This document shows positions 1 through 8,971 of a stretch of DNA of 64,000 bases, piece by piece. A program made the translations under genes and the position numbers. Numbering within the stretch: the stretch's first letter is position 1; each line of letters begins with the position of its first letter. This DNA is from Leptothoe spongobia TAU-MAC 1115 (GTDB lineage: Bacteria > Cyanobacteriota > Cyanobacteriia > Phormidesmidales > Phormidesmidaceae): contig NZ_JADOES010000021.1 in assembly GCF_018739885.1 (NCBI RefSeq), forward strand, positions 1 through 64,000, in the 5' to 3' direction. A model generated the notes under the pieces. The model worked only from the letters and a program-made list of their open reading frames with translations. It did no database searches and was not told the origin of the DNA.

Positions 1-407
1 TAAATCGTGGCGGTTTCCCGCTGCGTCAGCCCCATCCCCAGATTCATTTCCAGCAGCTTTCCCAGGCAATCGGTATCCTGACGACGATAGCGAGGAATAA
101 AACTGGGTAATACCGTGAACACGGCTTTGCAATCGCAACACTTCACTCGACAAATGGGGAGGGTCTCGATCTCACCCTGCCAGCCTTTCACTCGTCGTTC
201 TCGCTGACTATGGACGGTATAGCGACTGAAGTCGGTACAGTCTGGCTTATGCTTATCGCTCGTCAGTTGGGCTTGCAGAGGACATTGGATGTATTCAAGG
301 TAAGCGTGATGGTGATCGTCTGCCTGCACCAAATCAAGATAGTCCTGCCGTGTAGGTCCAAAGTAAACGATAGCGGTTCGATTCTGGTTATGACGCTTTT
401 GGGACAT
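1..407 (-). CDS. Transposase-like protein, N-terminal part (partial)
   Basis: The reverse strand reads open from an ATG at 407 to the window edge, giving 135 codons without a stop. The visible part starts MSQKRHNQNR. It carries a cysteine cluster CxxxCCxC at about residues 86-93, with further Cys at 42 and 57. Next come a V-F-T-V-L-P segment and an Arg-rich stretch, then a segment ending TQRETATI that resembles a helix-turn-helix. A zinc-finger-like N-terminus ahead of an HTH is typical of several transposase-derived cyanobacterial proteins. The family cannot be fixed because the catalytic part lies outside the window. It points away from the next gene, at the border of an accessory island. 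Confidence 0.5.
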   Translation of the reverse strand, partial: MSQKRHNQNRTAIVYFGPTRQDYLDLVQADDHHHAYLEYIQCPLQAQLTSDKHKPDCTDFSRYTVHSQRERRVKGWQGEIETLPICRVKCCDCKAVFTVLPSFIPRYRRQDTDCLGKLLEMNLGMGLTQRETATI

Positions 408-483
408 CGCTTTCACTCCTGACGGTAGCTGCTCAAGACGATGATGATACCTCGCTTTTACACTAGGCACCAATTTTAGATCT

Positions 484-1083
484 ATGTGGGATACCAACTA
501 CACCTTTCGATCTTATTTTGAGCTGCCCCATGATACGGATGAAATTCTGGCTGAGTTTGGCTACGGGTATGCTCAGGGGAGAATCAAACTACCTAGAACA
601 ACAGCTGAGCTGTCTGAACTCGATGCCCTAAAACGGCGCATTGAGCGAGTATTACCCCATGTGCAGCTGACTAGTGAAGTGGCTAAGCGAGAGGTGCTAG
701 TAGCCCCCATTTTGACGGAGGTAGCGACGATCTGTAACCAGACTTTACGGTTTGAGTATCTACTGAAGGTCAACAACTGGCTACAAGGCAGTCTGGACTA
801 TTTAATTCGGGCTGAGACTCAAATTGTAGTGATAGAAGCCAAACGCGATGACTTAACCCGAGGGTTTACCCAATTAGCCGCTGAGATGATCGCCTTGGGC
901 ATGATAGACAACACACCGGAAAAAATCTATGGTGCCGTGACCATGGGTAGTCTATGGGTATTTGGGGTATTGGATAGGGGGGCTAAGTTAATTACCCAAG
1001 ATATCGGCAGTTATCGGGTACCGGATGATCTAGAGGATTTGGTCCGTGTACTAGTAGGAATCTTAGAAGGAAATGCCCACTGA
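484..1083 (+). CDS. Uncharacterised PD-(D/E)XK-like protein, copy A
   Basis: This 199-residue protein is not one I can assign to a named family. It aligns without gaps to the protein at 8366-8971 and is roughly three quarters identical by eye. Near the middle, a beta-strand-like segment L-D-Y-L-I (Asp105) is followed by I-V-V-I-E-A-K (Glu118, Lys120). This is the D...ExK spacing of PD-(D/E)XK nuclease folds and also occurs in the N-terminal nuclease domain of HsdR. It is followed by R-D-D-L-T-R-G-F-T-Q, identical in both copies. No signal peptide or membrane segment is visible. The second copy lies inside the type I restriction operon, so a link to DNA restriction is inferred, not shown. Confidence 0.65.
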   Translation: MWDTNYTFRSYFELPHDTDEILAEFGYGYAQGRIKLPRTTAELSELDALKRRIERVLPHVQLTSEVAKREVLVAPILTEVATICNQTLRFEYLLKVNNWLQGSLDYLIRAETQIVVIEAKRDDLTRGFTQLAAEMIALGMIDNTPEKIYGAVTMGSLWVFGVLDRGAKLITQDIGSYRVPDDLEDLVRVLVGILEGNAH

Positions 1084-1297
1084 GGGAAAAATCCTCTGAG
1101 GCTCCTGCCTACTACTAGGAATAGCAAAGCCACAATAGCCCACTTCAGACAGAGCATGGGAATGAGCAACTTGCTGACAACCAGCAAGGACTATCCGTAG
1201 AAAGCAACTGTACTTAATACAAAACACTATTTTCGCGGATAACCCTTTAAAAATCCAGTAAATCTACTTAAACGCAGCAGTTCCCCGTCACCCACTT

Positions 1298-2341
1298 ATG
1301 TCTTCTCTATGCAAACCTGCTAACCAACCCCAACCCTTGCAGGGGCTAATGTTGAATGGTTTAGCAGTTTATCCCAACAAGCAGCAACCCAAACAGAAGA
1401 CTCAACGGGGTAAACGAAGTACAACCCGCTCGATTTACTGGACGAATGAGCTAGCCATCTCAGAATCGTCCTCTCCCCCATCCCAGTACCACACCGCCCT
1501 CGCATTGGGAGCAACGATGGTATGCTCTGCTGGCGCTCTGATGCAGTATACCGAAACAGGATTGTGGCATCAGTCCCATAGGTTGATACCAGACAAGACC
1601 ATTAGCCAGTCTCAAAAATCTGAACCTGCCACCGACGTTACGACTCCCCCAATTTCTGATTCCCAAACAACCGCATCCTTTAGCTCACGGGCAGACGGCA
1701 GCAACTGCAAAAATGGCACCTGCCAAGGCCTAGAATCTATTGACCGGCATAGCCCCCTACAAGCGAATTCGCAAGCATTGCTCTCTGAGATGAGGCAGTC
1801 TCAGACAGAGAGTTCAGTATACAAACTGCAAACCCAACAGGCTATTTTGAGCCATCGCAGCACTGATTTAGCCCATCTCCAGAAAGACTTAGAGGCAAGG
1901 TCTCAACAATCAAACCAGCAATTTGCCAGTTTGACCACTCGTTTAGCCATCCATCCCGAAGACGCCAAACAAATTGAGAACCTACTCAATCTCGATACAA
2001 GTTACCAGGTATATCGCCTGAGACTCAACAGTCTCAAAGCAGCAATCGCCATCGAATATAGCAAGCCTGTCGTAGACAACCCCCAGCTCGAATTGCTCTA
2101 CAGCCAATACGCCCAGGAGTTGGCTCAGCTACGTCAAATCGCCCAAAATATTCTTGCTAACTACATTGCTAACGTTAGCGTTGAATTTCCCGATACCATA
2201 TGGCAAGACAAAGAATACTATCACCTCCTGCAAGCATTGATGGATGTCGCCCATCGCCGCCAAGTCCACATCATTGAATACAACACACTGACGGTAATGC
2301 GGGCACAGTTAAACCAACGGCGCACAGAAATAGAACATTAG
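1298..2341 (+). CDS. Hypothetical membrane-anchored coiled-coil protein
   Basis: This 347-residue protein matches no family I recognise. The first 65 residues are basic and Gln/Ser-rich. One hydrophobic stretch at about residues 68-86 (ALALGATMVCSAGALMQ) could be a membrane anchor. A low-complexity Ser/Thr/Gln segment follows, with two Cys near S-N-C-K-N-G-T-C. From about 165 onward the sequence is Gln/Leu/Glu-rich with heptad-like spacing, suggesting a coiled coil. It ends 142 bases before hsdR. A predicted terminator in the gap suggests it is a separate transcription unit. The start is taken as the first ATG, but in-frame ATGs downstream cannot be excluded. Confidence 0.55.
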   Translation: MSSLCKPANQPQPLQGLMLNGLAVYPNKQQPKQKTQRGKRSTTRSIYWTNELAISESSSPPSQYHTALALGATMVCSAGALMQYTETGLWHQSHRLIPDKTISQSQKSEPATDVTTPPISDSQTTASFSSRADGSNCKNGTCQGLESIDRHSPLQANSQALLSEMRQSQTESSVYKLQTQQAILSHRSTDLAHLQKDLEARSQQSNQQFASLTTRLAIHPEDAKQIENLLNLDTSYQVYRLRLNSLKAAIAIEYSKPVVDNPQLELLYSQYAQELAQLRQIAQNILANYIANVSVEFPDTIWQDKEYYHLLQALMDVAHRRQVHIIEYNTLTVMRAQLNQRRTEIEH

Positions 2342-2390
2342 GTAGCCTTGCTTCATGCTGAATTGGAGTAGCTTGCCTGTAAGAATATAT

Positions 2391-2416
2391 ACATCAACTG
2401 AGGCTGATGTGTTTTT
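2391..2416 (+). terminator. Possible weak terminator before hsdR
   Basis: ACATCA and TGATGT form a six-pair stem around an eight-base loop, followed immediately by GTTTTTG. The stem is short and AT-rich, so strength is doubtful. It lies just after the membrane/coiled-coil gene. Confidence 0.35.
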
Positions 2417-2483
2417 GTTCGGACAAGGGAACCCTTAAAGCTGGCCTGAATCCCCTATACTCCTCGCAGCGCAAGCCATTTCC

Positions 2484-5400
2484 ATGCAAGTTTCTAGGAA
2501 TTTTGCATTTCTAAAGGTTCATAGTATTGAATTGGTCCGGTTAGGCAGTCTGGCCGAGCAGTACTTTGCTAACGATCCCAATACCTGTCTGATTAAGCTA
2601 CGTCAGTTTGCAGAAGGTCTGGCCCAATTGGTAGCGGCTAAAGTGGGTCTGTACGAGCAACCTGGCGAAAAACAGGTTGATTTGCTCCGGCGGCTTAAGT
2701 TTCGAGGGGCGGTTACTGGCCAGGTTGCAGACGTTTTTCATGAGATTCGTAAGCAGGGGAATGCTGCTACCCATGAGAGCTATGACAATAAGGGAGTAGC
2801 CCTTAATTGCCTCAAATATGCCAAAAGTTTAGGTGTGTGGTTCCATCGTAACTACGGTGGGGCTCAGGGGTTTCAAGCTGGGCCGTTTGTGCCACCATCT
2901 GATCCAGCCGAGAAAAATGCTGCAATCAAGCAGGAGCTTGAAAGACTAGAAGCAGAACTGGCGGCTAGCAAAACAGAGCAACAGGCCGCGATGGATCAGG
3001 CAGCTCTGTCTCAGTCCCAAGCTGCCGAAGAAGCTGAGCTGCGTCAGTTAGCCGAACAGATGCTGGTAGAAGCTGAAACCCAGGCTGAGGATGCCCAAGC
3101 GAAAATTGCTGAAATATCTGAAAAGTTCAAGGCTCAGCTCAATGCCATGCAGGCTGAAGCCGTTGAGACACCTGCCCAAGAGATTCAGCAGCTGGTAGTA
3201 GAGTCCCAGCGGGATGAACAAAATCTAGATCTTGATGAGCGGGCCACCCGGAAGCTCATCGACGCCAAACTAGCAGCCGCAGGTTGGGAAGTCGATTCAG
3301 AAACACTGACCTACGGTAAGGGCGTTAGACCCCAGAAAAACAAGAACATGGCCATTGCCGAATGGCCCACTGCCAACGGACGAGCAGACTACATCCTATT
3401 TGCTGGACTGCAGGGGGTGGGCGCGGTAGAAGCCAAGCGGCAGGGCAAAGACGTGTATGGGGCGATTGACCAGGCTAAGCGCTATAGCCGGGGGTATGAA
3501 GTCAAGGGTGATGAACGATTGATAGCAGGTTATCCCTGGCAGGACTATTGCGTCCCCTTTGTGTTTGCCACCAATGGTGGGGAGTATCTAAAGCAGCTCG
3601 AAACCAAAAGCGGTATCTGGTTTTGTGATGTGCGACGACCGGAAAACCTGCGGCGACCGATTGGTAGTTGGTACAGGCCAGAAGGACTTTTGGGCTTGCT
3701 GCAACAGGACAATGACAAAGCTCACGAGCAACTGCAGCAGGCAGCTTTTGACTATGACTTTGAACTGCGACCTTATCAAATCAAGGCGATCCAGGCTGTA
3801 GAATCAGCTCTTGCCGATGGGCGGCGCGAACTGCTGTTGGCCATGGCGACGGGGACCGGCAAAACTAAAACCTGTATTGCCATGGTCTACCGCCTGCTAA
3901 AAACCAAGCGTTTTCGCCGGGTATTGTTTTTAGTGGATCGCACGGCTCTAGGGGAGCAGGCTACGGGAGCCTTTGAAGAGACCAAGATGGAAAACCTGCA
4001 AACCTTTGCAGAGATTTTTGATCTAAAGAGTCTGAAAGAACAAACGCCAGATCGGGACACCAAAGTACACATTGCCACGGTACAGAGCTTTGTAAAACGT
4101 CTGCTTTACGCTGATGATGGAACTCCAGCTATCACGACCGATCAGTATGACTGCGTGGTGGTGGATGAGTGCCACCGGGGATATTTGCTAGATCGGGAGC
4201 TAAGCGAGAACGAACTCACCTTTCGGGACTTTGGCGACTATGTGTCGAAATATCGCCAGGTACTGGACTACTTTGATGCGGTGAAAATTGGCTTAACAGC
4301 AACGCCAGCGCTGCACACCAATGAGATTTTTGGTAAGCCCGTTTACACCTACAGCTATCGGGAAGCAGTGATTGATGGATTTTTGATTGACCATGAGCCT
4401 GCCCATCGGATTCGTACGGCCTTGTCGGAAGATGGCATGGTTTGGCAAGTGGGAGATCAGGTTAAATACATTGACCCACAGACAGGCAAGATTGACCTGA
4501 CCCAGGCCCCTGACGAGATTCGGGTGGAGGTGGAACAGTTTAATCGACGGGTGATCACCGAGTCGTTTAATCAGGTGGTATGTGATGCCCTGGCAGACCA
4601 GATTGACCCCACTTTGCGGGAAATGGGCAAGACCCTGATCTTTTGTGTGAATGAAGACCATGCCATTTTGGTGACGGCTCTGTTTAAACAGGCATTGCAA
4701 GAACGGTACGAGGGCATTGGCGATGATGACGTAGTGAAAATCACCGGAGCCTCGGATAAACCGCTGGAGCTGATTCGACGCTACAAGAACGAGGTCAGCC
4801 CCCGTGTGGCGGTAACAGTAGACTTGATGACCACCGGTATTGATGTGCCTGAGATTTGTAACCTGGTATTTTTGCGGCGGGTGAAGTCGAGGATTTTGTA
4901 CGAGCAAATGCTGGGTCGCGCCACGCGTAAATGCGATCACATTGACAAGCAGGTCTTCCGTGTTTTCGATGCGGTTGATCTCTACAGCGCTATTCAGGAT
5001 TTTTCCACCATGAAACCGGTGGTGGTAAATCCTGCCATCTCCTTTAGCCAGCTGGTGGATGAGCTAGGCCAGGTGACAAAGCCAGATGCAGTCAGTGAAA
5101 TTTTGGACCAGATTCAAGCGAAACTGCAGCGGAAGCAGCGGCATTTGAGTGAGACGCAGAAAGAAATAATTGAGAGCCTGGCAGCGATGCCAGTAGAGGA
5201 GTTGGCGAGTCACCTGAAGCAACAATCCCCTGAGGCCGCAGCAGACTGGTTGAAGTCTCGCCAACAGATTGCAGAAATCTTGGATCGTCGAGATGGGGGG
5301 CGCAGACCAAAGATAATTTCTGACCATCCTGATGAGCTGCGTAGTGTGACCCAAGACTTTCGGGCAGGGGAGGCGGAGGGTGCCTACACCATGCCAGGAG

Positions 5401-5900
5401 ACTATTTAGAGAGTTTCAAGGATTTCATTAACAATAGTCAGAATGAGATTCCGGCTTTGCTGGTAGTGACCCAGCGACCGCGAGATCTCACGCGGGAACA
5501 GCTGAAGGCACTGCGGGTGCAACTAGATGCGGCGGGGTATTCAGAGACGCGGTTGCGGTCTGCCTGGCGAAACCAGACCAATGAAGACATTGCCGCGTCG
5601 ATTATTGGCTTTATTCGACAGGCCGCCATGGGTGATCCGCTGGTGCCCTACGGAGAGCGGGTACAGAAGGCGATGAAAAAGATTTTGGCCAGCCAACCCT
5701 GGACTGCTCCCCAGCGGAAATGGCTAGAGCGGATTGGCAAGCAGTTAGAGAAGGAATATGTGGTGGACCGAGCCGCCTTGGATCAGGGAGCGTTTAAGCG
5801 GGAGGGCGGTTTTCAGCGGTTGAATAAGGTGTTTAAGGGCAAACTGGAGCAGGTGTTGAGCGATATTAATCAGGCATTGTGGGGAGATGAGGTTGGTTAA
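2484..5900 (+). CDS. hsdR: Type I restriction enzyme, R (endonuclease/translocase) subunit
   Basis: HsdR is the motor and nuclease subunit of a type I restriction-modification complex (R2M2S). It translocates DNA using ATP and cleaves away from unmethylated sites. The order of parts matches EcoKI-type (IA) HsdR: an N-terminal DUF4145-like domain (about 1-130), a Gln/Ala/Glu-rich coiled coil (about 145-235), and a nuclease domain with Asp302 and E316-A-K318. Then come Walker A ATGTGKTKT at about 455-463 and DECH at about 561-564. The helicase C-terminal half contains TTGIDVPEICN and the Q-x-x-G-R-A-T-R motif. At 1138 residues it is full length. The unusual DECH replaces the commoner DEAH. It leads the operon with hsdM and hsdS downstream. 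Confidence 0.95.
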   Translation: MQVSRNFAFLKVHSIELVRLGSLAEQYFANDPNTCLIKLRQFAEGLAQLVAAKVGLYEQPGEKQVDLLRRLKFRGAVTGQVADVFHEIRKQGNAATHESYDNKGVALNCLKYAKSLGVWFHRNYGGAQGFQAGPFVPPSDPAEKNAAIKQELERLEAELAASKTEQQAAMDQAALSQSQAAEEAELRQLAEQMLVEAETQAEDAQAKIAEISEKFKAQLNAMQAEAVETPAQEIQQLVVESQRDEQNLDLDERATRKLIDAKLAAAGWEVDSETLTYGKGVRPQKNKNMAIAEWPTANGRADYILFAGLQGVGAVEAKRQGKDVYGAIDQAKRYSRGYEVKGDERLIAGYPWQDYCVPFVFATNGGEYLKQLETKSGIWFCDVRRPENLRRPIGSWYRPEGLLGLLQQDNDKAHEQLQQAAFDYDFELRPYQIKAIQAVESALADGRRELLLAMATGTGKTKTCIAMVYRLLKTKRFRRVLFLVDRTALGEQATGAFEETKMENLQTFAEIFDLKSLKEQTPDRDTKVHIATVQSFVKRLLYADDGTPAITTDQYDCVVVDECHRGYLLDRELSENELTFRDFGDYVSKYRQVLDYFDAVKIGLTATPALHTNEIFGKPVYTYSYREAVIDGFLIDHEPAHRIRTALSEDGMVWQVGDQVKYIDPQTGKIDLTQAPDEIRVEVEQFNRRVITESFNQVVCDALADQIDPTLREMGKTLIFCVNEDHAILVTALFKQALQERYEGIGDDDVVKITGASDKPLELIRRYKNEVSPRVAVTVDLMTTGIDVPEICNLVFLRRVKSRILYEQMLGRATRKCDHIDKQVFRVFDAVDLYSAIQDFSTMKPVVVNPAISFSQLVDELGQVTKPDAVSEILDQIQAKLQRKQRHLSETQKEIIESLAAMPVEELASHLKQQSPEAAADWLKSRQQIAEILDRRDGGRRPKIISDHPDELRSVTQDFRAGEAEGAYTMPGDYLESFKDFINNSQNEIPALLVVTQRPRDLTREQLKALRVQLDAAGYSETRLRSAWRNQTNEDIAASIIGFIRQAAMGDPLVPYGERVQKAMKKILASQPWTAPQRKWLERIGKQLEKEYVVDRAALDQGAFKREGGFQRLNKVFKGKLEQVLSDINQALWGDEVG

Positions 5901-5975
5901 TACAAATTAACTAATTCGTATTAACTGGCCCTGAATAACTCGTTTATATTGAAATAGCCATTTAGATAGTTATGT

Positions 5976-6272
5976 ATGACCCAGTACTCTATTGCTCAGT
6001 TAAGGGAGCGCTTTGCCCAATTAGTCCATGAAGCAGAGCAGGGCAATAGAGTGGAAATAACTCGCCAGGGGCAGCGGGTAGCGGTGCTTTTATCTGCCAA
6101 AGAATACGAACGCTTAACGCAGCCAAAGCAAACTTTTGGCGAGGCGGTTCTAGCCTGGCGGGAAAAGTTTGGCCTGAATGACCGTGGGGAAGACGAGGAA
6201 GATCGTAAGTTTGAGGCGATTATGGACACTGTGCGGGATAAATCCCCTGGGCCAGAGCCGTTTGAGTGGTGA
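5976..6272 (+). CDS. Phd/YefM-family antitoxin, apparently without a toxin
   Basis: This 98-residue protein opens with MTQYSIAQLRERFAQLV, then G-N-R-V-E-I-T-R-Q-G-Q-R-V-A-V-L-L-S, the classic Phd/YefM fold that binds operator DNA and neutralises a toxin with its C-terminal tail. Such antitoxins normally precede a Doc, YoeB or PIN-domain toxin by a few bases. Here the next gene is hsdM, and only a 13-codon open stretch starting at the ATG at 6272 could be a leftover. It is read as an orphan antitoxin, or one acting on a distant toxin. It lies between hsdR and hsdM, so it may be co-transcribed with them. Confidence 0.8.
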   Translation: MTQYSIAQLRERFAQLVHEAEQGNRVEITRQGQRVAVLLSAKEYERLTQPKQTFGEAVLAWREKFGLNDRGEDEEDRKFEAIMDTVRDKSPGPEPFEW

Positions 6273-6355
6273 TGGTCATTTCCCGAGAGGGAATTGAATC
6301 GCTTGTGGTATAAAGTCTTGGTTTGAGTAGTCTAACGCGGTTAAATACATTGCCT

Positions 6356-7777
6356 ATGAATGCCACCTCCGATATTGTTGCCAAGCTGTGGAACCTGTGT
6401 AATGTCCTGCGGGATGATGGCATTACCTATTTGCAGTACGTGACGGAGCTGACCTACCTGCTGTTTTTAAAAATGATGCAGGAGACCGATCAGGAGGCGG
6501 TGCTGCCGGAGGGCAAACGCTGGGGTGACCTGGTGGCATTGGATGGGATTGACCAGCTAGAAACTTATCGCGATTTGCTGCGGGATCTGGGGCGTAGTGG
6601 CGTTAATAAGCGAGTGCAGGCGATTTTTGCCAATGCTCAGACAGCATTGAAGCAGCCGCGCATTATCAAAAAGCTGGTGACCAGCATTGATGAGCTGGAC
6701 TGGTACTCAGCCAAGGAAGAGGGGCTGGGGGATCTGTATGAAGGGCTGCTGGAGAAAAATGCAGGGGAAAAGAAATCGGGGGCGGGGCAGTATTTTACCC
6801 CCAGGGCGTTGATTGACTGTATGGTGACGTTGATGCAGCCCCAGGCGGGGGAGCTGGTGCAGGACCCGGCAGCGGGGACGGGGGGCTTTTTGATTGCGGC
6901 GGATACCTATATTAAAAAACGTACCGATGACTTGTTTGACCTGAAAGAATCAGTGCAAAACTTTCAACGACAGCAGGCATTTGTTGGCATGGAGCTGGTG
7001 CAGGATGCCCATCGGTTGTTGCTGATGAATATGATGCTCCACGGCATTGAGAGCACAGTTACTCTGGGGGATACGTTGGGGTCCGATGGGACTGGGCTGG
7101 CTAAGGCAAACCTGATTTTAACCAATCCCCCATTTGGTACCAAGAAAGGTGGCGGCAGTCCCACGCGAGATGATTTTACCTATCCCACCTCCAACAAGCA
7201 GTTGGCCTTTTTGCAGCATATTTATCGCAGCTTGAAGCCGAAGGGGCGGGCAGCGGTGGTACTACCAGATAATGTGCTGTTTGAAGCAGGGCAGGGGCAA
7301 AAGATTCGCGCTGACCTGATGGATAAGTGCAATCTCCATACGATTTTGCGATTGCCCACGGGGATTTTTTATTCGCCGGGAGTGAAGACCAATGTGTTGT
7401 TCTTTCAGCGAGGGAAGACAGAGAAAGGCAATACAGAAACGGTGTGGGTGTATGATCTGCGGACAAATATGCCCAGCTTTGGTAAGCGAAACCCATTGAC
7501 GCGGAAGCATTTTGAGGAGTTTGAAACCTGTTATGGGGAGGATGCGAACGGGGGTAGTCCTCGGAGCAATCAAGGGGAAGAGGGGCGGTTTCGGTGCTTT
7601 AGCCGAGAGTTTATCAAAGAGCGGGGGGAGAATTTAGATATCTCCTGGCTACGGGATGAGAGTTTGCAATCGGCGGAGGATTTGCCGGAGCCGAATGAGA
7701 TTGCATCGGCGATAATGGAGAAGTTACGGGTGGCGATGACGGAAATGGAAGCGTTGAGCGCGTTGCTGGAGGACTAA
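6356..7777 (+). CDS. hsdM: Type I restriction-modification methyltransferase subunit
   Basis: HsdM transfers a methyl group from S-adenosylmethionine to the N6 of adenine in the target chosen by HsdS. The 473-residue protein has the N-terminal HsdM helical domain (KLWNLCNVLRDDGITYLQY). It also has the SAM-binding motif I D-P-A-A-G-T-G-G-F at about 170-178 and the catalytic N-P-P-F at 257-260. The start is placed at ATG 6356 because family members begin a few residues before the K-L-W-N-L segment. An upstream TTG at 6323 would add 11 unsupported residues. All catalytic motifs are intact. The parDE genes start three bases after its stop. Confidence 0.95.
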   Translation: MNATSDIVAKLWNLCNVLRDDGITYLQYVTELTYLLFLKMMQETDQEAVLPEGKRWGDLVALDGIDQLETYRDLLRDLGRSGVNKRVQAIFANAQTALKQPRIIKKLVTSIDELDWYSAKEEGLGDLYEGLLEKNAGEKKSGAGQYFTPRALIDCMVTLMQPQAGELVQDPAAGTGGFLIAADTYIKKRTDDLFDLKESVQNFQRQQAFVGMELVQDAHRLLLMNMMLHGIESTVTLGDTLGSDGTGLAKANLILTNPPFGTKKGGGSPTRDDFTYPTSNKQLAFLQHIYRSLKPKGRAAVVLPDNVLFEAGQGQKIRADLMDKCNLHTILRLPTGIFYSPGVKTNVLFFQRGKTEKGNTETVWVYDLRTNMPSFGKRNPLTRKHFEEFETCYGEDANGGSPRSNQGEEGRFRCFSREFIKERGENLDISWLRDESLQSAEDLPEPNEIASAIMEKLRVAMTEMEALSALLED

Positions 7778-7780
7778 ATC

Positions 7781-8047
7781 ATGAATATTACGTTGACACC
7801 TGAGTTAGAGCAGTTTGTGCAGACCCAAATTGACAGTGGTAAATATGCATCTGCGACGGAGGTGCTTTTAGCTGGAGTCGCTTTATTAAAAGAGATTGAT
7901 CGTGTTTATAAGGGACGATTTGAGGAATTAAGGCAAAAGGTTTTAGACGGTGTAGATGCCGCTGATCGGGGTGATGTTATTGACAGTGAAACGGTGTTTG
8001 AGAACTTGCAGGCCAAGCTAGAGCAAAAGCGATATCAGGGCCAATGA
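7781..8047 (+). CDS. parD: ParD-family antitoxin
   Basis: This 88-residue protein starts MNITLTPELEQFVQTQIDSG, a ribbon-helix-helix DNA-binding N-terminus. It continues K-Y-A-S-A-T-E-V-L, typical of ParD antitoxins of type II systems. The C-terminal half is charged and would be the toxin-binding tail. The stop codon overlaps the start of parE by four bases (ATGA), implying translational coupling. It begins three bases after hsdM, so the toxin-antitoxin pair is embedded in the restriction operon. Such embedding may stabilise the island, which is inference. Confidence 0.9.
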   Translation: MNITLTPELEQFVQTQIDSGKYASATEVLLAGVALLKEIDRVYKGRFEELRQKVLDGVDAADRGDVIDSETVFENLQAKLEQKRYQGQ

Positions 8048-8361
8048 GTAAAATTTGTAGATTTACGGTTCTGGCCAGTCGTGATCTTGAAGCAATTATT
8101 GATTATGTCGCAGAGCAGTCAAGCATTGATACAGCAGAGACAGTGCTAGCAAAGGTAAATCAGAAGTGTCAGCAGTTGGTGAGTTTTCCTGAAATTGGCC
8201 GAAAGCGTGATGAACTGTCAGCAGGCGTTAGAAGTGTGCCGGTAGATAATTATTTGGTTTTCTACAGATTGATTGAAGAGGGGATCGAAGTTTTGCGTAT
8301 TGTTAGTGGATACCGTGATTTAGAGGTTCTTTTTGAAGAGGATGATCCCTCAGAGGATTAA
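8044..8361 (+). CDS. parE: ParE/RelE-superfamily toxin
   Basis: This 105-residue protein reads ICRFTVLASRDLEAIIDYVAEQS, then P-E-I-G-R-K-R-D-E-L, R-S-V-P-V-D-N-Y-L-V-F-Y-R and V-L-R-I-V-S-G-Y-R-D, the expected order for ParE toxins. ParE members poison DNA gyrase, while related RelE members cut mRNA. The G-x-R-x-D-E-L and R-x-x-P-V-x-x-Y features favour ParE. It overlaps parD by four bases and is followed four bases later by the PD-(D/E)XK paralogue. It looks intact. Confidence 0.9.
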   Translation: MSKICRFTVLASRDLEAIIDYVAEQSSIDTAETVLAKVNQKCQQLVSFPEIGRKRDELSAGVRSVPVDNYLVFYRLIEEGIEVLRIVSGYRDLEVLFEEDDPSED

Positions 8362-8365
8362 ACCC

Positions 8366-8971
8366 ATGCCTAAGCTGCTAGATAAAGACGCAAGCTATAC
8401 GTTTCGTTCGTATTTTGAGTTGCCTTACGATACGGATGAAGTTTTGGCAGAATTTGGCTACGGCTATACTCAAAAACGTTTGAATTTACCTAGAACCGAC
8501 AAGACGTTATCTGGTCTCGATCAGCTCAAGACCCAAATTGAAGAAACGCTGCCCTATGTACAGCTAACCAGCGAAAGTGCAAAGCGTGAGGTATTGGTGG
8601 CCCCTGTGTTGACTAGAGTTGCTACCCTTTGTCACCAGGTTTTGCGATTTGAGTATTCATTAAAAGTTAGTAATTGGTTACAAGGTAATTTAGATTACCT
8701 CATTCGTGCGCAGCATCAGGTGATTGTGGTGGAAGCAAAGCGGGATGATCTTACCCGAGGGTTTACTCAATTGGCGGTGGAGATGATTGCTTTAGCGATG
8801 GTGGATGATGCGCCATCAAAGATTTATGGGGCTGTAACAATGGGGAGTTTATGGATTTTTGGGGTGTTGGATCGAGGGGAAAAGTTGATTACTCAGGATA
8901 TTGGCGGGTATCGGGTGCCGGATGATGTTGAAGATTTAGTTCGTGTTTTGGTGGAAATTTTAGAGGGATGA
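8366..8971 (+). CDS. Uncharacterised PD-(D/E)XK-like protein, copy B, in the type I operon
   Basis: This 201-residue protein is a close paralogue of the gene at 484-1083. The presumed nuclease motif is kept: Asp110 in L-D-Y-L-I and Glu123-Ala-Lys125 in V-V-E-A-K. The shared K-R-D-D-L-T-R-G-F-T-Q follows. The start is set at ATG 8366, four bases after the parE stop, because alignment with copy A starts near there. Its TGA overlaps the first ATG of hsdS (ATGA), so it is translationally coupled to the specificity subunit. I know no named function. An accessory nuclease or anti-nuclease of the restriction system is one possibility. Confidence 0.7.
   Translation: MPKLLDKDASYTFRSYFELPYDTDEVLAEFGYGYTQKRLNLPRTDKTLSGLDQLKTQIEETLPYVQLTSESAKREVLVAPVLTRVATLCHQVLRFEYSLKVSNWLQGNLDYLIRAQHQVIVVEAKRDDLTRGFTQLAVEMIALAMVDDAPSKIYGAVTMGSLWIFGVLDRGEKLITQDIGGYRVPDDVEDLVRVLVEILEG

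Noticed and set aside
4293..4940. 215-codon open frame on the minus strand inside hsdR
   Set aside because: It is the complement of the conserved helicase region, with no ribosome site and no protein-like motifs.
6323..6355. TTG start that would lengthen HsdM by 11 residues
   Set aside because: HsdM proteins of this type begin close to ATG 6356, and the extra residues match nothing.
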